64,000 bases of DNA, taken from assembly GCA_963796565.1 (NCBI GenBank), contig CAWCMA010000006.1, forward strand, positions 124,001-188,000, in the 5' to 3' direction. Under the pieces are notes generated by a model. The model saw only the letters and a list, made by a program, of their open reading frames with translations, did not search any database and was not told where the DNA came from. Below are positions 35,920 through 44,214 of this stretch, in pieces. This DNA comes from JAKAVN01 sp963796565. GTDB lineage: Bacteria; Desulfobacterota; Binatia; Binatales; Binataceae. Numbering within the stretch: the stretch's first letter is position 1; every line of letters starts with the position of its first letter. The position numbers and the translations under genes are program-made.

Positions 35920-37001
35920 AAGTGATAATCGCGGGCGGCGGCACCGGTGGCCATCTCTTTCCCGCGGTAGCGGTGGGCGAGGCGATGATGCGCGAGCGGC
36001 CCGAGACCGAAGTGCTGTTCGTGGGCACCACGGCGGGCCTGGAGGCGCGATGGATGCCGCGCAGCGGCTTGCGCTACGAATTGTTCCGGGTGCACGGGCT
36101 TCGTGGCCATAGCCTGGTCGAGCGGCTAAGGGCGGTTGGCGAGTTCGTCGCGGCGCTCACGCAGGCGCGCCGATTGCTCGGCGCGTTCGCTGCCGACCTG
36201 GTCGTTGGGGCGGGCGGCTACGCGTCGGCACCGATGGCGATGGCGGCGATCATGGCGCGGACGCCTTTGGTGTTGATGGAGGAGAACACGCGGCTGGGGC
36301 TGTCGAACCGGATGCTCTGGCGCTTCGCCAAAAAAGTCTGTGTTGGCTTCGACGAGGCTCTACCGGCTTTAAATTCGCCTAAGGTCGTGGTAAGCGGCAA
36401 TCCAGTGCGTTTTAATATCGAGCCGTCGCCTCTGAAAGTTCACGATCCGCTGCAAATCCTTGTTTTAGGCGGTTCAACCGGCGCACATCGTCTTAACGAA
36501 GGCGTAATTAAAGCGTTGAGAAATCTCCGAGAAAGTGTTATAAAAGTCGCTCTAGTCCACCAAACAGGAGAGGCGGACGTGGGGTTGGTGAAGGGTGGGT
36601 ACGCGGCGCTCGGATGCCAGGCGCAAGTGGTGCCATTTATCGATGACATGGCGACGGCACTTGCTCGGGCCGACCTGCTGGTCGCGCGTTCGGGCGCGAT
36701 GATCGTTTCGGAAATCGCGCTCGCCGGCCGCCCCGCCGTTTTCGTTCCCTATCCGTTCCATCGCGACCGTCAGCAGGAACTCAACGCACGGGTACTCGAG
36801 CGGCGCGGCGCGGCCGTGATTGTCGCCGACGACGAGCGGCTGGGCGAAAATCTCGCCGCGTCGCTGCGCGAACTTATCGCCGACCCGGCGCGACTGGTGC
36901 GAATGGCCGAGCAGGCGCGCGCGGCGGCCAAGCCCGACGCGGCTCGCGCTATCGCGCAGTTGTGTTTCGAAGTTGGCTCCAGGGAGCGCGCAGGCGCATG
37001 A
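35916..37001 (+). CDS. murG: Lipid II synthase MurG
   Basis: A 361-residue GT28 transferase that adds GlcNAc to lipid I. MKVIIAGGGTGGHLFPAVAVGEAM, GGYASAPMAMAA, EENTRLGLSNRML, ILVLGGSTGAHRLNE and LVARSGAMIVSEIALAGRPAVFVPYPF are family motifs. Bases about 36361-36570 are clearly less GC-rich than the rest (48% by hand count over 36361-36540) with A/T-ending codons, while still coding intact family motifs. ATGA overlaps at both ends. Confidence 0.95.
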   Translation: MKVIIAGGGTGGHLFPAVAVGEAMMRERPETEVLFVGTTAGLEARWMPRSGLRYELFRVHGLRGHSLVERLRAVGEFVAALTQARRLLGAFAADLVVGAGGYASAPMAMAAIMARTPLVLMEENTRLGLSNRMLWRFAKKVCVGFDEALPALNSPKVVVSGNPVRFNIEPSPLKVHDPLQILVLGGSTGAHRLNEGVIKALRNLRESVIKVALVHQTGEADVGLVKGGYAALGCQAQVVPFIDDMATALARADLLVARSGAMIVSEIALAGRPAVFVPYPFHRDRQQELNARVLERRGAAVIVADDERLGENLAASLRELIADPARLVRMAEQARAAAKPDAARAIAQLCFEVGSRERAGA

Positions 37002-38494
37002 GCGAACCGCTCGCCAAGGGATTGCTCAGCCGTCAGCGCCGCTTGCATTTCATCGGCGTCGGCGGCGCCGGCATGAGCGGCATCGCGGAGTTGTCGCTAC
37101 GGCTCGGCTTCGCGGTCAGTGGATGCGATCGGCGCCTGGGCCCCACCACCGAGCGGCTCGCCGCGCTGGGCGTGCAAATCTTCGAGGGCCATCATCCTGA
37201 GCACATCGTGGCTGAGCACACTGTGGATCGCCTCGCCGCTCACGCTGACGACGTCGACGCTCGCATCGCGGGCGGCGCCGCGCGGCGTCTGGACGCCGTA
37301 GTGATTTCCTCGGCGGTGAAATTTTCCAATCCCGAAGTTGCGCAGGCCCGCGCGCTCCAGATTCCGGTGATCGCGCGCGCCGAGATGCTCGGCGAGTTGT
37401 TGCGCATGGTGCGCCTGGGCGTGGCGGTTGCCGGCACGCATGGCAAGACCACCACCACCTCGCTGGTGGGACTCATCCTGGAGGAAGCCGGGCTCGATCC
37501 GACGGTGGCGATTGGCGGGAATCTGCGCGCGCGCGGCACCAACGTGCGGCTGGGCGGCGGCGACTACATGGTGGCCGAGGCCGATGAGAGCGACGCCTCC
37601 TTTCTGCTGCTGCTCCCGACCATCGCGGTCGTCACCAATATCGATCCCGAGCATCTCGACCATTACGGCACGATGGAGCGGGTGCGCGAGGCCTATCTCA
37701 ACTTCATCAACCGCGTGCCGTTTTACGGTCTCGCCGTGCTCGGTATCGACAGCGTCAACGTGCGCGGGCTGCTGGCATCGGTGCGCAAGCCCGTGCTGAC
37801 GTACGGGGTGGCGCATGACGCTGAGTTGCGCGCCGAAAATATCGTGATCGACGGCCTCTCGACGCGCTTCACCGTGCTCCGCGCCGGCCGCGAGCTGGGC
37901 GTGGTCGAGGTGCCGACGCCGGGGCGCCACGTCGCGCTGAATGCGCTGGCGGCAGTTGGCGTTGCGCTCGCGGTGGGCGTCGAATTCGAGGTGGCGGCGC
38001 GCGCGCTCTCCGCGTTCTCCGGTATCAATCGGCGCTTCGAGATCAAGGGCGAGGCGGCCGGTCGCATCGTGCTGGACGACTACGCGCATCATCCCGCGGA
38101 AGTCCGCGCGACGCTGGGCGCGGCGCGCGCGGCCTTCAAACGGCGCGTCGTGGTGGTTTTTCAGCCGCATCGCTACACGCGGCTGCGCGACCTGTTCGAC
38201 GATTTCCTCGGCGCCTTCGACGACGCCGACGTGCTCTATCTGTGCGAGGTTTATTCGGCGGGCGAGGAGCCACTGGCCGAGGTCTCGGCGCGCCGGCTCT
38301 ACGAAGCGCTGCGCGCGCGCGGCCACCTCGACGTGCGCTATCTCGGCGACGAACCGGATCCGGTGGCGCGGATTGCCGCCGACACGATGGCAGGTGATTT
38401 GCTCGTGACCATGGGCGCGGGCGACGTTTACCAACTCGGCGAAGCCGTGCTGCAAAGCCTGGGCTACGCGACCAAGACGCATGAACCGGCTTGA
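36998..38494 (+). CDS. murC: UDP-N-acetylmuramate:L-alanine ligase
   Basis: A 498-residue Mur ligase for the first stem residue. RLHFIGVGGAGMSGIAELSLRLGF is the N-terminal motif, VAGTHGKTTTTSLVGLIL the P-loop, EADESDASFLLLLP and NIDPEHLDHYGTMERV central motifs, and LDDYAHHPAEVRATL the C-terminal one. There is a roughly 10-residue extra loop near residue 85 (AAHADDVDARIAGGAARR). ATG at 36998 overlaps the murG stop. Confidence 0.96.
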   Translation: MSEPLAKGLLSRQRRLHFIGVGGAGMSGIAELSLRLGFAVSGCDRRLGPTTERLAALGVQIFEGHHPEHIVAEHTVDRLAAHADDVDARIAGGAARRLDAVVISSAVKFSNPEVAQARALQIPVIARAEMLGELLRMVRLGVAVAGTHGKTTTTSLVGLILEEAGLDPTVAIGGNLRARGTNVRLGGGDYMVAEADESDASFLLLLPTIAVVTNIDPEHLDHYGTMERVREAYLNFINRVPFYGLAVLGIDSVNVRGLLASVRKPVLTYGVAHDAELRAENIVIDGLSTRFTVLRAGRELGVVEVPTPGRHVALNALAAVGVALAVGVEFEVAARALSAFSGINRRFEIKGEAAGRIVLDDYAHHPAEVRATLGAARAAFKRRVVVVFQPHRYTRLRDLFDDFLGAFDDADVLYLCEVYSAGEEPLAEVSARRLYEALRARGHLDVRYLGDEPDPVARIAADTMAGDLLVTMGAGDVYQLGEAVLQSLGYATKTHEPA

Positions 38495-39383
38495 ACAGGA
38501 ACTACGCGCGCGCTTCGGCGCACGGCTTAGGACCGGCGCGTCGCTCGCCGATCTTACCTCGTTCCGCATCGGCGGCCCCGCCGACGCGTTGCTCGCGGTC
38601 GAGAGCGAGGATGAGCTGCGCGCGGCGATGGCGGCGGCGTGGTGCGAGCGGGTGCCGGCGTTCTGCCTGGGCGCGGGAACCAATCTGCTGGTCAGCGATC
38701 GCGGCGTGCGCGGTCTCGTCGTTCGCCTGGGCGAAGGCTTCACGCGGCTGGAGTTCGACGGCGTTCAGGTGCGCGCGGGGGCGGCCGCGCAGTTCGGCAC
38801 ATTGGTGTACGAGGTGATCGAGCGCGGGCTTACGGGACTCGAGTTTGGCGAAGGCATCCCGGGCAGTGTCGGCGGTGGACTGGTGATGAACGCGGGCGCG
38901 TTCGGCGGCGAAATTGCGCGGGTGGTGAGGCTGGTGCAGGGCGTCAACGAGCAGGGCCAATCGCTTGCGCTCAGCGGTGCCGAGGTCAAGTTTTCCTACC
39001 GCCGCACCGAGCTGCCGCCACGCTTCGTGATCACCCGGGTGGATTTCGAGCTCGAGCGCGGCGATCGCGAACAGTTGCGCGCGCGTGTCGCGGAGCTCAA
39101 GGCCAGGCGGGCCGCGCGCCAGCCGCGCGGGTTGCCCAATGCGGGTTCGATTTTCAAGAATCCCCCCGGCACCTTCGCCGGGCGATTGCTGGAGAGCGCC
39201 GGACTCAAGGGCGCGCGGCTGGGGGGGGCGGCGTTTTCCACCGAGCATGCGAATTTCATCGTCAACCTTGGCGGTGCGCGCGCCGAAGACGTGCGCGGGC
39301 TGATCGAGCTGGCGCGAAGCCGGGTCAAGGAACAAAGCGGAGTGGCTCTGGAAGCCGAAGTGCGGATGGTCGGTGAATGGTGA
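38481..39383 (+). CDS. murB: UDP-N-acetylenolpyruvoylglucosamine reductase
   Basis: A 300-residue FAD enzyme making UDP-MurNAc. TSFRIGGPADALL, LGAGTNLLVSDRGVRGLVV, GIPGSVGGGLVMNAGAFGGEI and NAGSIFKNPPG are family motifs; the Ser in the last motif is the proton donor, and the C-terminal Glu lies in EAEVRMVGEW. The compact length fits type II MurB. Overlaps murC by 14 bases. No ddl gene follows, unlike E. coli. Confidence 0.95.
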   Translation: MNRLEQELRARFGARLRTGASLADLTSFRIGGPADALLAVESEDELRAAMAAAWCERVPAFCLGAGTNLLVSDRGVRGLVVRLGEGFTRLEFDGVQVRAGAAAQFGTLVYEVIERGLTGLEFGEGIPGSVGGGLVMNAGAFGGEIARVVRLVQGVNEQGQSLALSGAEVKFSYRRTELPPRFVITRVDFELERGDREQLRARVAELKARRAARQPRGLPNAGSIFKNPPGTFAGRLLESAGLKGARLGGAAFSTEHANFIVNLGGARAEDVRGLIELARSRVKEQSGVALEAEVRMVGEW

Positions 39384-39397
39384 GAGGCGAGTGGTGA

Positions 39398-40222
39398 TTG
39401 GCACGTGGTGATGGCGGGGGACGTGGGGCGGTAGTGGCGAGGCGGGCGACATCGAAGCGGAGCACGGGCGCAGCGACAGCGGTGGCCAGGACCTCGTGGG
39501 GCTGGTCGAGCAAGGCGCTGGGCTTGGTGCTGTGCGCTTTCTTCGTGTTCGGGATGGCGACCGGTCTCAGCCAGGCCGGCCGCTCGCTCGCGGTGCGGGC
39601 GCGCACGACGCTGCTTTCCTACTGGACCGAAGTGACCGCGACATTTGCCCAGTGGCGCGACCGTACGACCGAGAGCGCGATGCTCCCACCGTTGCCGCGT
39701 CCGGCGCCCGGCGGTGCAGTCGCGCTGGTCGAGCGCCACGACGGCTTCTACACGCTCTTTGCCGAGGGCGAGTTGCGCGGACCGGTCGAGCCGTCGCGCG
39801 TTGGCGACTTGCCAATCCTGAGCGGCGCGGCGGTGCAAACGGCGGACGCGCAGGACCTGGTCCGCTACGCAGCCGCGCTGGTGCGCTCCGAGGTGGCGCT
39901 CTCGGGGCTGGTCTCCGAGATGCGGCTGGATGACGACGGCACGGTATCGCTCTTCTTCGATCGCTCGCACACCGAGCTGAGGGTGAATCTCGACGACGCG
40001 CCGGCGCAACTTAGGCGCGCGACCGAAGTGCTCGCTCAATGGCGCGGGCACGAGCGGCTGGTTGCGATGATCGACATGACAACGCCGGGGCAGGCGGTGA
40101 TGCGCCTGCGCGGGATGACGCCGACTGCAGCCGCGCAAGGCGCGGGCGCGGTGCGCCGCGTCGTCGCCGAACGCGCGCACGTGGGCGGCGGCATGCGCGC
40201 CGGCGGGGGCGGGCGTAGATGA
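39398..40222 (+). CDS. ftsQ: FtsQ-like division protein lacking a clear POTRA domain
   Basis: Position between murB and ftsA, a basic N-terminus, one TM helix (about 39-60) and a C-terminal beta domain (LPILSGAAVQ, LSGLVSEMRLDDDGTVSLFF, LVAMIDMTTPGQAVMRLRG) identify FtsQ/DivIB. Only about 45 residues separate the TM helix from the beta domain, and I see none of the POTRA pattern normally there. The 3' end is Gly/Arg-rich. The start is uncertain: TTG at 39398 or GTG at 39434. The stop overlaps ftsA by 4 bases. Confidence 0.75.
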   Translation: MARGDGGGRGAVVARRATSKRSTGAATAVARTSWGWSSKALGLVLCAFFVFGMATGLSQAGRSLAVRARTTLLSYWTEVTATFAQWRDRTTESAMLPPLPRPAPGGAVALVERHDGFYTLFAEGELRGPVEPSRVGDLPILSGAAVQTADAQDLVRYAAALVRSEVALSGLVSEMRLDDDGTVSLFFDRSHTELRVNLDDAPAQLRRATEVLAQWRGHERLVAMIDMTTPGQAVMRLRGMTPTAAAQGAGAVRRVVAERAHVGGGMRAGGGGRR

Positions 40223-41442
40223 GAAGCGTACTGACCGCATTGGACGTCGGGACGAGCAAGGTTTGCGCGCTCGTCGCCGAACCGCTGCCCGAAGGCGGCG
40301 GCGCGACCGTGCTCGGCTACGGCGTTGCGCCGTGCACCGGTCTGCGCAAGGGCGTGGTGGTGAACATCGAGGCCACGGTCGAGGCGATTCGCGCCGCCGT
40401 GATCGAGGCCGAGAAAACCTCTGGCGTGCGAGTGGGCGCCGCGGTGGTGGGTGAGGCCGGCGCGCACGTGCGCGGGCTCAACAGCCACGGTATCGTCGCC
40501 GTGCGCGGCGGCGAAGTCAGCGCGCGCGACGTCGAGCGCGTGATCGATGCGGCGCGGGCGGTCGCGATCCCGCTTGATCGCCAGGTCCTGCACATCCTGC
40601 CGCAGCAATTCGCGGTCGACGACCAGGAGGGTGTGCGCGACCCGATCGGGATGGCTGGGGTGCGCCTGGAGGCGCGGATCCATATCGTCACCGCGGCGCA
40701 GAGTTACGGCCAGAACCTGACCAAGTGCTGCGAGCGCGCCAATATCACGCCGCTGGAGATCGTGTTCGAGCCGCTCGCCTCGGCCGACGCCGCATTGTTT
40801 CCCGAAGAGCGCGAGCTGGGCGTGGCGCTGCTCGACATCGGCGGCGGCACCACCGACATCGTGGTTTTTCACGGCGGCGCGGCGATGCATACCGCGGTGC
40901 TGCCGCTCGGCGGCAATCATCTGACCGGCGACGTCGCCGCCGGTTTGCGCACGCCGCTTCACGAGGCCGAGCGCCTCAAGCTCAGCTACGGCGTGGCGAC
41001 CAATTCCGTGGTCGGGCGCGATCAGACCGTGCAGGTGCCGGGCGTGGGCGGCCGTGAGCCGCGGGTGATCGCGCGCCGGCTGCTGGGCGAGATCATCGAA
41101 CCGCGCATGGAGGAGATTTTCGCGATGGCGCAGCGCGAGGTGATGCGCTCGGGCGTTGCCGACAGCCTGGCGTCGGGCCTGGTGCTGGTCGGCGGCTCCT
41201 CGCTGCTCGAGGGCACGCAAGAGTTGGCCGAACGCATCTTTGGGCTGCCGGTGCGCCGCGGCCTGCCGATCAACTTGAAGGGAATGCCGGAGGAGCTGAT
41301 GAAGCCTGCGTACACGACCGCGGCGGGATTGTTGCTGCATGCGGCGAGCGCGAACGGCGCGACCAGCAATGGAACGATGCGGGGAGGGCGGATGGGACGC
41401 CTGCGCTCTCTGGTTTCGGATTGGATGAGAGATTTTTTTTAA
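40219..41442 (+). CDS. ftsA: Cell division protein FtsA
   Basis: A 407-residue actin-like ATPase that ties FtsZ to the membrane. LTALDVGTSKVCALVAE is phosphate 1, GVALLDIGGGTTDIVVFHGGA is phosphate 2, and LVLVGGSSLLEG the adenosine motif. The C-terminus ends in a basic amphipathic helix (RMGRLRSLVSDWMRDFF) of the membrane-targeting type. Overlaps ftsQ by 4 bases. Confidence 0.96.
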   Translation: MRSVLTALDVGTSKVCALVAEPLPEGGGATVLGYGVAPCTGLRKGVVVNIEATVEAIRAAVIEAEKTSGVRVGAAVVGEAGAHVRGLNSHGIVAVRGGEVSARDVERVIDAARAVAIPLDRQVLHILPQQFAVDDQEGVRDPIGMAGVRLEARIHIVTAAQSYGQNLTKCCERANITPLEIVFEPLASADAALFPEERELGVALLDIGGGTTDIVVFHGGAAMHTAVLPLGGNHLTGDVAAGLRTPLHEAERLKLSYGVATNSVVGRDQTVQVPGVGGREPRVIARRLLGEIIEPRMEEIFAMAQREVMRSGVADSLASGLVLVGGSSLLEGTQELAERIFGLPVRRGLPINLKGMPEELMKPAYTTAAGLLLHAASANGATSNGTMRGGRMGRLRSLVSDWMRDFF

Positions 41443-41515
41443 AGCTGTGGGGGGATGGACAACGCGCCTTCAGCAGGCCGCTGAGTGCCGCGCAATGGTG
41501 GAGGAGGTTTGTGCA

Positions 41516-42796
41516 ATGATCGAGTTGGTGGACACCCCGGATCCCGGGGCGCGGATAAAGGTCATCGGAGCGGGCGGCTGTGGCGGCAACGCGGTCAGTC
41601 ATATGATCAAGCAGGGGTTGCACGGCGTTGACTTCATCGCCGTCAACACCGACAGCCAGGCGCTGGCCAACAGCGCCGCTCCGATGCGGATGCAAATCGG
41701 CTCGGTGCTGACGCGCGGGCGCGGTACCGGCGGCAATCCCGAGATCGGACGCAAGGCGGCGCTGGAAGACGAGGAGCGGCTGCGCGAGGTGCTCAAGGAC
41801 GCCGAGATGGTGTTCGTTACCGCGGGTATGGGCGGCGGCACGGGCACCGGCTCGGCGCCAATCCTCGCGCGCATCGCCCGCGAGAGCGGCGCTTTGACCG
41901 TCGGCGTGGTCACCAAGCCGTTCCAGTTCGAGGGCAGCCGCCGGATGTCGCAGGCCGACGAGGGGTTGCGCGAGCTGAAGGACGCGGTCGACACGTTGAT
42001 CACGATTCCCAACCAGCGCCTGCTCTCGATCGCGAGCCGCACCACGTCGCTGCGCGAGGCTTTCCAGAAGGCCGACGACGTCCTGCTCCAGGCGGTGCGC
42101 GGCATCTCGGAGCTGGTTACCGTCCATGGACTGATCAACCTGGACTTCGCCGACGTGCGCTCGATCATGGCGGAGATGGGCCTTGCGATGATGGGTGCGG
42201 CGAGCGCGACCGGCGAGAACCGCGCGGTCGAGGCGGCGCAGCGCGCGATCTCCAGTCCGCTGCTCGAGGACGTCTCGATCAAGGGCGCGCGCGGGCTTCT
42301 GATCAACGTCACGGGCGGCACCGACATGTCGCTGTACGAAGTGACCGAGGCGGCGAGCCTGATCCAGGAAGAGGCGCACGAGGACGCCAACATCATCTTC
42401 GGCGCGGTGATCGACGAAAGGCTGGCCGACGAGATTCGCATCACGGTGATCGCAACCGGTTTCGGCGATCTGGCCACGCGCTACAACCCGCGCTACTCGT
42501 CGTCGGGCGCGCCCATTACCGCGCCGATCCAGGCGGCCGTCACGCGGCCCGTCGATCCCGTCACCGTGCAGCCCCCCCCACCCACGCTGCCGCCTCCGCC
42601 GCCGCAGCAGCGGATGTTCGGCGGCAAACCGGTGCGCCGGATGGGCATGATCGTCGACGACGGTCTTGACATCCCGGCCTTCAAACGGCGCGGCGCGGAC
42701 CCCAACGCCGCCCTGGAGCGGGCGGAACCGACCGAGCTCGGCGAACATGACGACAAGCTCGATATTCCCACCTTCCTGCGCAAGCATCTGGAGTAG
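41516..42796 (+). CDS. ftsZ: Cell division protein FtsZ
   Basis: A 426-residue tubulin-like GTPase. GAGGCGGNAVSHMI, VFVTAGMGGGTGTGSAPILARIA (G box) and GLINLDFADVRSIMAEMG (T7 loop) are present. The C-terminal linker is Pro-rich. The last residues LDIPTFLRKHLE are the tail peptide that binds FtsA; a second match, LDIPAFKRRG, lies about 40 residues earlier. The start is ATG at 41516 with GGAGGAGGT at 41500-41508; the frame is open to 41447 but lacks family sequence. Confidence 0.96.
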   Translation: MIELVDTPDPGARIKVIGAGGCGGNAVSHMIKQGLHGVDFIAVNTDSQALANSAAPMRMQIGSVLTRGRGTGGNPEIGRKAALEDEERLREVLKDAEMVFVTAGMGGGTGTGSAPILARIARESGALTVGVVTKPFQFEGSRRMSQADEGLRELKDAVDTLITIPNQRLLSIASRTTSLREAFQKADDVLLQAVRGISELVTVHGLINLDFADVRSIMAEMGLAMMGAASATGENRAVEAAQRAISSPLLEDVSIKGARGLLINVTGGTDMSLYEVTEAASLIQEEAHEDANIIFGAVIDERLADEIRITVIATGFGDLATRYNPRYSSSGAPITAPIQAAVTRPVDPVTVQPPPPTLPPPPPQQRMFGGKPVRRMGMIVDDGLDIPAFKRRGADPNAALERAEPTELGEHDDKLDIPTFLRKHLE

Positions 42797-42882
42797 TCGG
42801 GCAGGCGAGGACGGGAGCGAGAGTGCCGAGTCGGAGCCGACGGCGTGAAAGCGCGTGCGAGTGCGCAAGGCGGGCCGCTCCC

Positions 42883-42945
42883 GAATGAATCAGCGGAATG
42901 CATGAGCGAATGAATGAGCGGAATGAATGAGCGGAATGAATGAGA
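42883..42945. repeat. Tandem repeat, 12-13 bp unit, about five copies
   Basis: Units GAATGAATCAGCG, GAATGCATGAGCG, GAATGAATGAGCG, GAATGAATGAGCG and a degenerate GAATGAATGAGA start at 42883, 42896, 42908, 42921 and 42934. They lie between the convergent ends of ftsZ and the MFS gene. No hairpin plus T-run is visible, so this may be a slippage product rather than a terminator. The unit contains repeated GAAT, giving a 4-base sub-period. Confidence 0.85.
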
Positions 42946-43011
42946 CGGACGCGCGCGCGCCAGCGCCTGTATCCGTCCCTTCATTTTCAGCTTTCGTTCG
43001 CGCGGCCAGAA

Positions 43012-44214
43012 TCAGTCGGCCTCGGCGAGCGCGAGCGCGGGTCGCGCGGCGTGCAGCGGAATGATGATGAAGAACCCGGCGACGCAGGCCGCGCCCGCGA
43101 AGGCCGCCGCCCATTGATAACTGCCGGCGCGATCGATCACCAGGCCCGCCAGTGGCGGCCCCACTAGCGCGCTTATCGCCGAGCTCGTATAGAGCGTCCC
43201 CAGCACCGCGCCCAGCCCTTGCACGCCGAACAGCTCCGCCACCACGGCCGGAGCGAGCGCGACCAGTCCGCCGTACGCCGTGCCCATCGTAAGCGCGAAA
43301 ACGAGCAGCCATCCGTAGCCGCTGGTGAGGATCCACACGGCGTAACTCAGCCCGAGTGCGAGCGTGCACAGCTTATAGAGCCACATGATCCCTGTCCGGT
43401 CCGCCATCACGCCGAGACCCATCCGTCCGACCACGCTCGCGCCGCCGATAATTCCGACCAGCGTAGCGGCGGCGACTCGGCTCACGCCCTGGTGTTGAGC
43501 AAATTCAGGCAGGTAGACGAACGGCACATAAATCGCGATCGAAGAGAGCAGCGAGGAGGCCCAGAGCATCGCGAAGTGCGGCGTGCGCACCGCCGCGGAA
43601 AGGCGCGGCCGCGCGGTTTGCAGATGGATCGGCGGCGGCTCGACCACCAGCGCGCAGATGACGAGGATGATCGCGCTGGCTACGCCGAGGATCACGTAGG
43701 TTTCGCGCCATCCATAGCGCTCGATCAGCGCGGCGGCCGCCGGAGCCATCGCCAGCGTTCCGCATCCGATCCCCGCCACCGAGATTCCGAGCGCCGTATT
43801 GCGCCAGCGCGCGAACCATCCGCCCACCACCGAGACCATCGGCACGTAGCAGCATGCTCCGCCCAGTCCCACGCCGAGTCCGTAGGTCAGGTAGCCCATC
43901 CAGAGACGGTCGATGCGCGAGGTGAGTATAAGCCCCGTGCCGATGAAGAACGCGCCTGCCAGCAGCACGGGACGTGGGCCGTAGCGATCGCTCAGATGAC
44001 CGGCCGGCGCACCCAGAGCGTTATAGATGCCGGCGGTGATCGAGAAGACCACGGCGGTTGGCATGCGGCTCGCGCCGAACTCCATGCCCATCGGGCGAAA
44101 GAACGCGCCGAAGCTGTAGGCCACGCCAAACAGGGTGAAGCACGACATGAACGCGGTGACGACCGTTATCCAGGCGCGCGGCGAATCGATCTGTGCTTGA
44201 CGGAGCTGCTTCAT
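43012..44214 (-). CDS. MFS transporter (monocarboxylate/OFA-like)
   Basis: A 400-residue protein with 12 predicted TM helices. GHLSDRYGPRPVLLAG is the MFS loop 2-3 motif and GLGVGLGGACCYVPMVSVVGGWFARWRNTALGISVAGIG the monocarboxylate/OFA-type region. The family imports or exports organic anions. It is the last gene of the minus-strand run led by the TetR gene and starts directly after the M20 peptidase stop, so co-transcription is likely. The substrate is unknown. Confidence 0.88.
   Translation of the reverse strand: MKQLRQAQIDSPRAWITVVTAFMSCFTLFGVAYSFGAFFRPMGMEFGASRMPTAVVFSITAGIYNALGAPAGHLSDRYGPRPVLLAGAFFIGTGLILTSRIDRLWMGYLTYGLGVGLGGACCYVPMVSVVGGWFARWRNTALGISVAGIGCGTLAMAPAAAALIERYGWRETYVILGVASAIILVICALVVEPPPIHLQTARPRLSAAVRTPHFAMLWASSLLSSIAIYVPFVYLPEFAQHQGVSRVAAATLVGIIGGASVVGRMGLGVMADRTGIMWLYKLCTLALGLSYAVWILTSGYGWLLVFALTMGTAYGGLVALAPAVVAELFGVQGLGAVLGTLYTSSAISALVGPPLAGLVIDRAGSYQWAAAFAGAACVAGFFIIIPLHAARPALALAEAD

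Noticed and set aside
42883..42945. CRISPR-like array
   Set aside because: Units are 12-13 bp with no unique spacers; it is a simple tandem repeat. No cas genes are present.
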